64,000 nt of DNA from Bidens hawaiensis (Eukaryota; Streptophyta; Magnoliopsida; Asterales; Asteraceae). The translations under genes were made by a program, and so were the position numbers. Shown here in pieces: positions 54,693-64,000 of this stretch. Location: positions 62,001 to 126,000 of the forward strand of contig JAIQDT010003824.1 of the NCBI GenBank assembly GCA_021521415.1, given 5' to 3'. The number at the start of each line of letters is the position of its first letter. The stretch's first letter is position 1. The notes beneath the pieces were generated by a model. It searched no databases, was not told where the DNA came from, and was given only the letters and a program-made list of their open reading frames with translations.

Positions 54693-57600
54693 AGTAGTAG
54701 GATCTCCAATGCTCAACTTGGCAAGACAATCATTGAATATTCTCCCGTTCACAGCCTTGGTTAATATATCTGCTAATTGGTCTTCTGACCGGATGAATGG
54801 CAATTCTATAATTCCGGCTTCAAGTTTTTCTTTGATGATGTTGCGATCTACCTCTATGTGTTCTGTGCGATCGTGTTGGAGAGGATTTTCTGATATTTGT
54901 ATAGCGGCTTTGTTATCACACATAATCTTGCTAGCTTTGGTAGGAGGGAACTTTATCTTAGTCAAAAGTCTATTGATCCATAGAACTTCCGCCACGCCTC
55001 GTGCAATTCCTTGAAATTCGGCTTCGGCACTAGATAAGGCTACTACCTTTTGTTTCTTGCTTCTCCATTTACCAAGTTTCCGTCAACCAAAGTGAAGTAT
55101 CCTGACGTAGATCTTCGGTCATCTTGATCTCCCGCGCAGTCTGCATGTTTTGCTGAAAGAGAACTCTATAGCCCACTGTTCCTTTGAGATAATTGATAAT
55201 CCTCATTACTGCCTCTATGTGGGTAACTTGAGGTTGGTGCATAAACTTACTAACCACACCAACTGCATAAGCAATATCAGGACGAGTATGTGAAAGATAT
55301 ATTAGTTTACCCACCAGGCATTGATATCTTTCTTTGTTTGCCAATTCTCCATCTTCTAACAGATGGAGCTTATGATTGACAATCTTTGGGGTGTCGACAG
55401 GCTTGCCGTCGATCATTCCTGTCTCAGCTAGAAGATCAAGAATATATTTCTTTTGACATATGAAGATCCCTTGTTTGGACCTTAGCACTTCTATTCCAAG
55501 GAAGTACTTAAGTCTTCCTAAGTCCTTCATTTCAAATTCAGTGAATAGATTTGCCTTCAGTTTCTTCATTTCTTCATCTTCATTTCCTGTAATGATCATG
55601 TCATCAACATATATAATGAAACAAGTAACAAGCTTACCTCTTCGTTTAAGGAATAACGTATGATCAGAGTTGCTTTGTTGGAAGCCATATGTTTTCATTG
55701 CAAGAGTAAATCTGCCAAACCATGCACGAGGAGATTGTTTAAGCCTGTATAGTGCCTTTTTAAGCCGACATACTTCTTTCGTTTTGAAATTATTTGTGAA
55801 TCCAGGTGGGGCTTTCATATATACTTCTTCTTTTAACTCTCCACGTAGGAAGGCATTCTTAACATCAAATTGATGAAGAGGCCATCCTTCATTTGCGGCG
55901 ATGGAAAAAAGTACCCGAATTGTGTCAATTTTGGCTATCGGGGAGAACGTCTCTGAGTAGTCAATCCCATATGTTTGGGTATAACCTTTAGCCACTAGTC
56001 GGGCTTTATATCTTTCAATGGTTCTGTCTGGTTTATGTTTAATAGTGAACACCCATCGACATCCAACTGGTTTCTTTCCTGGAGGAAGGTTACATTTTTC
56101 CCATGTGTTGTTTTTCAGTAGTGCCTTCATTTCTGCTTCCCTAGCATTCTTCCAATTTTTTTATTCTAGTGCTTGTGTGACAGAGGTCAGGATTTGTTCT
56201 AGCATACAGAGATGAAGTGAAGGCTTTGGCTTCTTGGGATAAGTTTCTTTTGGCTATGTTCGCCATGGGATATTTAGAAGACTTGGACTGTTTTTCTAAG
56301 CCGGTACTCCTCAGTTGGCTCTTGGTGGAAGAACATATTTTCTAGTAGTTTCTTCTTGTATCTGTTCCTCCTATACTGTTTTTTGTATTGTTTCTTTTTG
56401 TAGTTGTTCCTCTTGCATTGTTTGTTGTATTGTTTCTTTTTGTAGTTGTTCCTCCTATACTGTTTGTTCTATCTCTATCTCACAGTTATTAGATATATCA
56501 ATATTATGATCTATGTAGGATTCTTTGCGTGCCTGAGAATTACTTACCTCAGAAGTTAGGTTGAGAGGATTTTGTTGTGGAACACTGATGGTTGGACTAT
56601 TTGATTGTTGTGAATCTAGTGACTCATCTTGGGTACTGTGCCTTTTTTCTGACGATGATTCGGTACTTCGATTGGCTTTTTCTGAAGATTGGGCCCATTT
56701 AGGAACCCATTTTAGCCAACTCAGTGTATCATTATCCTCCTTCTCCCCTGACCACTGTTTTGGGAGGTGTAAAAGAATTCGGTTTCTAAGAAATCACAAT
56801 TCATTGTAGTGTGCATATGATGTGTGTTTGGATTGTAGCACCGATATCCTTTTTGGTTGATACCATAGCCCACAAACACACATTTTTCAGCACAAGGGTC
56901 GAGTTTGGATCGGTTTACTTTTGGAATATGGATAAAGACTGAGCACCCAAAAATCCGTGGTTGAAGTGTAAGTGCGGGCGGGAGTTTGGTAAATTTAGAA
57001 AGAGTTTGAAGTGGGGTTTTAAGGTCAAGGGCTTTGGTTGGAAGCCGATTGATAAGATAAGTGGCAGTAGCGAGGGCCTCTGGCCTGGGCGCTTTTGATT
57101 CAACAAGAAGGGCTCGAGTAATCTCCAAGAGAATTCGATTTTTTCGTTCGACCGTCCCGTTTTGTTCGGGAGTGTGGGTGCAAGATGTTTGGTGAATTAT
57201 CCCTTTTTCTTGACAAAAATGTTCCATTGCAGTGTTAACAAATTCCCCCCATTATCTGGTCGAAGAATTTGAATGTTGACTTTAAATTGTGTTTGTATCA
57301 TAGTATAAAAATTAGTAAATTTATCAAAAACTTGAGATTGTGTTTTAAAAAATAAATCCACGTCATACGCGTACAATCATCAACAAATAAGACGAAAAAA
57401 CGAAAGTTTTGCCCCCCAATAATTTTCGCCGGCCCCCAAACGCTCACTTTCGTGTTATTTGGTTTGAATGTATGTCGATGACTTTTAGCTAAAATACAAG
57501 CTTCACAGTTCAACGTTTTATTTAAAGGAAATAATTTTGGAAATAAAAGATGTCAATAACCAATAGACTTCGATGCCATAACCAAGCTTCTCTATTTGAA

Positions 57601-58003
57601 GTTCCATGAGTAAGCATCACAGTACCATGTTTTGTCACTTCGTCCACATAATACAATCCTTGCCCCTCAGTGCCACGCCCAATAATTACTCCCGTCCTGA
57701 TGTCTTGTAGTATAAAAAAAGTGGGATGCATCAATACGGAACAATTTAATTCTTTTGTAACATGGCTAATAGACAATAATTTGTGCGACAAGGATGGGAC
57801 ATAAAGACAATTTGATAGTTTTAAAGTCGGGGAGATTTCAATAGTTTCTCCCCCTTTGACAGGAACTATTGCTCCATTTGCGGTTTGGATATGATTAATC
57901 TTGGGTTTAGATTTTAAAAGTAAATCCGATAATTTATAAGTCATGGTGTCAGTAGCACCACAATAAAAAATCCAAGATTTTTCAAAATTTCACCATTTTT
58001 AGT
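54678..58003 (-). pseudogene. Copia element 3 pol (protease to RNase H), broken
   Basis: Minus strand. Protease is at about 57985-57945, where the DSGA motif is changed (IFYCGATDTMTY). The pre-integrase region follows (57944-57522) with VKGGETIEISPTLKL and LWHRSL. Integrase text (57513-56721) includes CEACILAKSH and HTPEQNGTVERKNR, with RIFGCSVFIHIPK after it. RT (56130-55069) is open for 353 codons, with [47 protein letters not shown] and YVDDMIITG. RNase H is frameshifted at about 55145 and ends at 54672 (ADILTKAVNG). Several frameshifts and a stop-rich 56150-56700 stretch make it inactive. At 58003 it is cut by the LTR of the second Sirevirus-type element, so gag and the 5' LTR lie beyond that element, outside the window. 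Confidence 0.9.
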
Positions 58004-58376
58004 TGTAGGTCCCAAGTCGGGTGGATCAAACAACGTCTTTGGATCAACCTAACTTAGTGCTAGCGGAAATCACACTAAGCAACCAAGAGGTCTCGGATCT
58101 TGAGTTTATTTTCAGTCACGGATAGTAGAAGTTAGAGAGAGAGAAAGTAATAGAGATCTTGCAAAAGGTTTTCTTATGTATATCAAACTTCAACAACCTT
58201 GCTTCTCATGGCATGCTCCCTATTTATAGGGAAGCATGCATGAGAAGTATGATATGTCAAATGCCCAATGGGCTTCTTTACAATGGACCGTGGCCCAACA
58301 ATATACAAAATGACCCGTAGCCCAAACATATAACTTAAACAATACAAAAGACTAAATATACAAAATGGGACTAACA
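58004..58376 (-). repeat. Sirevirus-type element 2, 3' LTR
   Basis: 373 bases. On the minus strand TGTTAGTCCC to GGGACCTACA. TATA box TATAAATA on the minus strand at 58221-58228. Clearly related to 33542-33915 (shared CTTAGTGCTAGCGGAAATC and GGCATGCTCCCTATTTATAG), but diverged. Confidence 0.92.
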
Positions 58377-61300
58377 ATCTCCCTCTAGTCTTTAGTATTG
58401 AAACCCGTCGGTGTCGTAAATCAGGCATTTGTCCTTGGTCAGTGGAAGTTCAACAAGTCTACGCACGAACTTGTTGAAGGCTTCCACTATCCGGTCGGTA
58501 TTCTGACGGCCTATATCCTCGACGGTTCCCAGCGGCTTCTTGTAGAGCTTCTTCACATCTTCAATGTGGAGTCCCATAAGCTCATGCTCGTCAAACACTC
58601 TAATCTCGTGCATACCACGGCAGTGAATAATGGCCTCACCGGTTTTGTTATCAAATTTCCAAACAATGAAATCTCGGAGAGTGTTGGGAAGATAAGGCTC
58701 GCCATGATAGATCTCGTGACATTCTTTGGGCGCCTTGTATCTCCACATCTTGCGAGGCTCTTCGGTAGCTGGGTCTATTTCTCTTGGGTTTCGGTATCTG
58801 CGACCCTTATTTGGCTCGAAGTCTTTGTAGTTGACTTTCGATACCCAACTTTCCAGCGTACTCCCAGTAGCACCAGGACCTAAAGCTTTCTGAAAGTAAT
58901 TCATATCAAGCTCAGGTAGAGTCTTCAGCTTGTGATGAGTAAGATAAATAAGATCCCCGCTGTAGCGTCTAATGGCCCAAACTTTATTTCGTTGATCATA
59001 TCTAGCATATACGATCAGCGAGTCATCGTGATATGGATAGTTAAGCATGCGGGCAGATGCACAGTTCGTGACGATATGTGTCTTACGCTTATTCTTTGGT
59101 GGTGGTGCAGGGACAGGAGCTGTTGCAGGAGCCTCCAAAGCTTGAGCAGGAGGAGTATCTAGATTTGGTGAGTAATTGATGTCATCTTCTTGTTCATTCA
59201 CCACCATTTCCTTTGCAGTTCCTCTATGAACTCCTCAAGCTTATACCTGCATTAATAAAGTTAGCGATTACACCTGTATTGTCTGTTGGGAGAGATGAGA
59301 TCTTTGTATAAGCTGTCAAGTATCGAATTATCCTCTCTGACTTTACTGGCTGAGCCGGGGTTAGCAGGGTCTTGAGTATCATGTTGAGATTGTGAAGGTG
59401 ATTGAGTGTTAGCTCCACCTCCACCTCCTTCCGTCCCGGCTCCTCCATCTCCTCTACCACCATTGCCACCATCGTCATTATCATCATCAAAACTGTCATG
59501 TACGTCATCGTTGTCGTCATCTTATTCATCATCATCATCCTCTTCGTCTCCATCATCCTCTTCGTCTCCATCATATCCACCACCAGCGCTGCTAGATTGG
59601 CCGCCCTGTTGTACTAACCGACCAACAATCGCCTCTCCTTCTGACACAGCAACCGATACTCCTCGCATGGCCACAGAAGGACCTGCGGCTGGTTGCGATC
59701 CACCAACTTGAGAAGTCTCACTAGACCTTCTCCAAGTTCTAAAAACAGCATCAAGTCTATCCTCCAGACCATGAAATTCGTCTTCCTGAATGCCCAGGTC
59801 TGAGGCCGCTTGGTATTTGCTCACCATCTCTTCATTTGTTTTGAGCTGTAGCTCATTCAGACACTCTTGATCTTTTAATCTTTCTTTGATGGCTTCCATG
59901 TCTGATCTGAGCAATTCAAGAGAGGTGGAGGAAGCGAGTTGATTTTCCAAATCAGCAACTCGTGAGTTTGTAGCTTCCTTCTCAACATCCCACCTTCTTG
60001 TGGCATCTTCAATTTTCTTGTTAATGCTTGTTCTGAGAGAACTAGCACTTGGTAAATTTCTTTCAAGTGTGCCTAATCGATCTCCAAGTCTAGCGTGATC
60101 GGCTCTCAGATTAGCATTCTCGGACGCCTCATGATTCATCAAAGTTTGAAGATTTTGGATGCGGGTGTTGAAGGTATTGGTCAATAACCGTTGATTTTCA
60201 GCAACATCATCACTTGCTGCTTTTTGCTCTTCCAACACCCGTATCCTTTCCTTTAGGGCCACCTTCTCCTTTTCGTCCTCTAGAGCCCTTTGCTTCATCT
60301 CCTTGATAAGCTTGATGAGGGCAATCTCTCGTTCTGCCCTTTTGGCGTTTGATTCCTCCAGTGCGATGATCCTATCTAGGATAGGATCAGCGTATACTGG
60401 AGGTGTCACAGACATCCCTCGTGAGATCGGTTTGGGAGAGATAATGGTGGATGGTGGGGTTGTGGTTGTTATGGGTGGTGAGGTGGTTGGCAGGGGTAGG
60501 GTGATGGCTTGAGTGAGGATTTGTGAGGCTATAGTGGTGAGTGGTGTTGGTTGTGTGGTAGTTGGTGTGATGGTTTGGGTAGGTGAAATAAGGACGGTTT
60601 TGCTCCATATGCTTGTAGTTTGAATTAGGGAGCTGAAAACTGAGGAAGTGAATATGGATGATGTTGGCTGTGAAGGTGGTGTTGAGGCTTGGGTAGGTTC
60701 AGGGTGAGGTTGTTGTTGAGGTGGTGAGTGTGGTGAGGAAGGTATTTGGGGTAGGAAAGTTGGAACTGGTTGGTCTGTAGGTGAGGGTTCAGGTGAGGAA
60801 TCTGGTGAGTCATGGAGTAGGGTTTTGGTTTTCTTGGCTTTGGATTTCTTTCTGGTTTTAGTTGGTTTGAGGGCAGGGATTTGTATTTTGGTCACATCTA
60901 AGGATTTGAGGGCTTTATCTAGGGCTTCTTTGGTAATTTTTGGTTGGTCTGTGGGCTTGTCTTGTGAGGGAGACGTGACATGAGACTTGGTTGACTTCTG
61001 GGAGTCTCCATGTCTCCTCAAACGCTTTAGGGGCGGCTGGTCTTCTTCCTCCTCCTCAAGCTCTATTGTTTTGCCCTTTTCTGCTATCTTTCTCTTCAAA
61101 TCGTGTTTGGCCTTTGTTCTATCTTCGGCCGGCTCATCGGACGAATCTTGACCTCCTTCAGCTACCGGTTCTGCATCACCTTCTCCTTCTTCAGATGCCT
61201 CATCCCCAGCAGGCTCTGTGTCTTCAAACAATCCAAACTTGGACCCAGGTCGTGGTCCAGTGTATTGATAACCTCTGCCCTTGGTGCTCACAGCACGCCA

Positions 61301-61974
61301 AATACTGACATCTTGATCTCGTGAACGTGAAATGGCTCGGGGTGTGACTTCTTATCTTTTGCCTTCTTGTCTCTCGACCGTTGAATGTCTGGGATCATAT
61401 CATCCAATAATAACTGCACAAATCTTGGGTACATCAACCATGTGGCCCTACTCTTGATATTTGCGAGCATGCACAAGAATATACGTCGTGAGTAATTAAA
61501 CTTCTCTTTGTTGGTCAGTGCGTACATGACTCGAACCCAATCTGTGCTCATGCTGTCAAAACCGCCTCGAATATCTGTGAAGCAGTGTGTAATGATGTGT
61601 AAGAGGAATCTCCAATACGGTGACAGATGGCTCTTCTCTAAACTTTTCCATTCCGTATCATACCCCATTTGGGTAACAAATTCTTCCAACATCTTCTTAT
61701 TTCCTCTCTCATATTTGTCGTCGATCTTTAGCACCCTTCTAATATCCTCTTCTGTGATAGTTAATTCTTGTCTGGCAACTGTCGTGGTGAAGGACATAGA
61801 ATCATCAGCAATTTTGGCGAATGCCTAGAAATCTAAGATCCACTTGTAGTAGATTGCTGGATCTGCGGTGATGGCATATGAAAGGGGCGATTGCCTGAGC
61901 CCCTTGACCATAGGAGTAAAAACCTTGTTACTCTTTGCTTTAGGCAACGCTAGAGTACAAAAGTTGTTATGACC

Positions 61975-62762
61975 CTGAAATGTAAAAATAAAAGATCATG
62001 AGAATCATCATTAAGTCAGACCAAGACAAACTAGATATTTACATGGATATTAATAATTTATACATTAGATAAGTTAGATTTAGCATTATGTACATTCTAG
62101 ATATAATAAATTAATAAGTTAAGTTTAGCCAAATTACAAGTTAATAGGAACAAAAGATACAAAGATCAAGTTCAGATCAGTCAACAATTTCAAATAGTGT
62201 GTTTGAGATAACAGATCAGTTGCATTGGGTTTGAATTTCTGAAAAATTTTCTAAGTACGAGTTTTTCGCATGAGAAAGAGTTTCGCTTCGCATGGATAAG
62301 CGAAGCGAAACAGAAAGTGTTTTCGCTTCGCATGGTCAAGCGAAGCGAAACAGAGAAGTGTTTCGCTTCGCATGGTCAAGCGAAGCGAAAGACCCTTCAA
62401 GCGAAAAACCTGTACTTAGTCCCTTTTAGCCACTTCTCACTTTACTCAAGATCGCCTTAAAGCGAATTGTGTTTCTGGAGGGTTTGAACTTGAAGCCCTT
62501 ATGATTTCTAGGTCAATTTGTCCTATGAACCGATGAACAAAAACTTAAATCTACAAACTTTGTACAAATAACCCTAACACTAATAAATAATGATGATACT
62601 CAAGTTTTACAAGTCCAAAACAGATTAATCTTTAACAGATGAACCAATTGCATATGAAGATCAATTATGAATTGATCCGACGTCTCATTTGAACCGTCGT
62701 CTCAATCCATAAGAACCCAGAAAATATGAAGATGAATGATTTATGAAGTTTTGATGTTATAC
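61975..62762 (-). other. Sense-strand intron of the extra gene, element 2
   Basis: Donor TTCG/GTATAAC and acceptor TTTCAG/GGTCAT, both in phase 0. The donor and exon wording (NP....PS) is shared with element 1, and acceptor position corresponds. It contains the palindromic repeat array. Because it lies in the same sense as gag-pol, it should be removed from any fully spliced transcript, yet is retained in the DNA copies. Confidence 0.65.
62276..62410. repeat. Palindromic repeat array, three units (intronic, element 2)
   Basis: Units TTTCGCTTCGCATGG(A/T)(T/C)AAGCGAAGCGAAA, each able to form a hairpin, separated by CAGAAAGTG-type spacers, then a lone AAGCGAAAAACC. Same place in the intron as the array of element 1, but with other loop bases (GGTC instead of GGGCATG). 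Confidence 0.93.
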
Positions 62763-62921
62763 CGAAGGTGGATACACTGGATTCAACGGCATAATTGTAA
62801 TATTGGGGACCGGATGCTTTGAAGATTTGAAGAAAAATCTGGGTTTGTGTTTGAAGATTAGAGAGAGAAGAGTGAAAAGTTAAAATATTTTGGTGAATAG
62901 TAAAAGAGATTTTAGGTTTCC

Positions 62922-62985
62922 CTTATATATAGGGTCAACCTATCTCGCGATAAGGTCAAAACATCGTGAGTATTCACCGAAATGC
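62922..62985 (-). promoter_or_regulatory. Internal promoter of the extra gene, element 2
   Basis: Minus strand TATA box CCCTATATATAAGG (62921-62934), about 135 bases before the ATG, as in element 1. The upstream block CTATCTCGCGATAAGGTC and GAGTATTCACCGAAA (plus strand, 62940-62985) is almost unchanged between the elements. Confidence 0.65.
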
Positions 62986-63640
62986 CCTCTCAGTCCTTGA
63001 TTGTTAACAATATTTGCATTTTCAAACCCGAAAAACATTTACCCACTGAATCCAAGCACTAAATTGTTTATAAAATTTTCTTTTGTTGGTCCATAACTGT
63101 TATCATTTGCACGATCGATCTCTTTTGTCAAAACACAACATAATAAAAGTAAAAAAAAATTTTAAAAAATAAAATTTAAAACTAAACAAAAAAAAATTAA
63201 AACAAAAATAATAATAATATTAAATTAATTTACATAGTACTTTCTTTGATTAATTTTCAAAAAATGATCGCGATATGGAATCATATTAATTTGCAAAGCT
63301 CTATATCGCGTTTCTATTATGAAGTTATTGTGACACAAGTTCATCATTGACTGTAGATATTGTCCTTCTTTTCAACTTGACAAGTGTTTTGATGCCAAAA
63401 GTGATACAATTTAGGTACAATTTGGCACGGTGGTTATGTGGTCCCCACTCAATCGGACATGTTACTGATTCTGTCATATCTCAGGCCTTCTTTGTGTTAA
63501 CAAATCACCTCAACTTGACTTAAACCTTTCTTAGTTGATCATAGTACACTTATTAACAGACTGACTTACTGTACACAGTACACAATACATATGACACTTT
63601 GTGCTTTGCACACTTGACTCAATCTAGAGGGATTAAAATA

Positions 63641-63822
63641 AAGCAGAAGTTCAGGCCATAACAATCAGGTCGGATAATACCATATTATCGCGCAGAGAAA
63701 GTTTAAGGCTTGAACAAAAGAAAGAAAATAAAACAAAGCAGAAGATTCAGGGCCTTAACAATCAGGTCGGATAATACCATATTATCGCGCAGAGAATATC
63801 CAAGGCTTGAATCAAAATAAAT
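63641..63822. repeat. Local direct duplication of about 96 bp
   Basis: The string CAATCAGGTCGGATAATACC followed by ATATTATCGCGCAGAGAA occurs at about 63663 and 63759. The single-copy counterpart in element 1 is near 39658 (CAATCAGATCTTG), so the duplication arose in element 2. The remaining sequence to 64000 is the pre-extra-gene non-coding region of the element. Confidence 0.85.
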
Positions 63823-64000
63823 GAAGAAATAAAGCAGAAGTTAAAATTCCTAGAACTGACTCTTTTTTTTAATTTTTCTTTTTCTTGCTTTTCTTGACGC
63901 TTTATTTGACTCTTTTTCTTGACTCAATGAAAATTAAAAATGACACTGATTTTCCATAAGACGACTGTGATCAGGTAAAGAGAGGCTTGGGTATGACATG

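Larger units (their letters stand above)
58392..62792 (-). pseudogene. Extra gene of Sirevirus-type element 2 (best preserved copy)
   Basis: Exon 1 (62792-62763) encodes MPLNPVYPPS. The intron 62762-61975 has donor GTATAAC and acceptor TTTACATTTCAG. ORF1 starts GHNNFCTLALPKA, has one TAG for Trp (near 61828), and carries SPYWRFLLHIITHCFTDI, FNYSRRIFLCMLAN and ATWLMYPRFVQLLLDDMI. ORF2, in the -1 frame, is open for 589 codons (61291-59522): basic patches KHDLKRK (63-69) and TRKKSKAKKTKT (146-157) suggest nuclear entry; acidic run 77-84; Pro/Thr/Ser-rich 160-300; heptad-like coiled coil about 303-490; acidic tail. After a TAA, a Gly/Asp-rich stretch and ORF3 (59207-58392) give a conserved C-terminal domain: MLNYPYHDDSLIVYARYD, RYSGDLIYLTHHKL, CHEIYHGEPYLPNTLRDFI, IVEAFNKFVRRLVELPL. 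The stop is 15 bases from the LTR. Function unknown; it occupies the place of the Sirevirus env-like gene, but no membrane segment is visible. Confidence 0.75.
58004..64000 (-). mobile_element. Sirevirus-type element 2, 3' part, runs off the window
   Basis: The 3' LTR is at 58004-58376, then polypurine tract, extra gene, its promoter, and the non-coding stretch that in element 1 precedes pol. Its gag-pol and 5' LTR must lie right of 64000. It is inserted in the protease of copia element 3; the five bases before the LTR are TTAGT, and the matching copy should lie outside the window. LTR ends, polypurine tract, promoter block, intron repeats and extra gene all match element 1, so both belong to one family. 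Confidence 0.88.

Noticed and set aside
59402..59711. Plus-strand Ser/Pro-rich frames
   Set aside because: Antisense of the acidic tail of the extra gene in element 2.

Overview
This is a plant nuclear window, AT-rich and intron-bearing, packed with nested LTR retrotransposons, MITEs and degraded receptor-kinase genes. Gene content and element types fit a eudicot. The extra-gene-bearing Sirevirus-type elements and the ectodomain-less FERONIA-like kinases make Asteraceae my best guess, but that is inference. Only one ordinary host gene looks intact: a 133-codon conserved small plant protein at 6074-6475 with a TATA box and a G-box.

Layout. 1-6,000: intergenic DNA with a tRNA-derived SINE, a hAT MITE with a perfect 8-bp target-site duplication (TSD), a long-TIR MITE and a short Helitron. 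6,735-20,564: an old Ty1/copia element whose 5' LTR is split by a younger 9.0-kb Ty3/gypsy element (7020-16014, two 964-bp LTRs, TSD AGATC). The gypsy element kept gag, lost almost all of pol and carries an antisense five-exon gene with its own TATA box. 20,565-27,500: repeat-rich intergenic DNA with a 32-bp tandem array, a copia gag relic and a Mutator-type MITE (9-bp TSD, one mismatch).

27,509-32,917 and 50,223-53,081: two tandem copies of an unusual gene. A CrRLK1L (FERONIA-type) kinase exon is joined across an intron to a WAK-like kinase whose HRD arginine is gone. The predicted product is a cytoplasmic tandem kinase (kinase-pseudokinase). Both copies carry lesions; a third relic lies at 53,157-53,275. 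A 2.2-kb non-autonomous LTR element (TSD GATTG) sits inside copy 1. Between the copies, a 14.9-kb Sirevirus-type copia element (33542-48481, TSD CAAGG) is inserted in a solo LTR (TSD TTAAA).

53,616-64,000: a CACTA end fragment, then a minus-strand copia element interrupted in its protease by a second Sirevirus-type element that runs off the right edge. Both Sirevirus-type elements carry the same extra gene downstream of pol, in the position of the Sirevirus env-like ORF. It has its own promoter, a tiny first exon, a sense-strand intron filled with palindromic repeats, and a reading-frame change at the same point in both copies. This autonomous-looking passenger gene and the tandem-kinase pair are the most interesting content.
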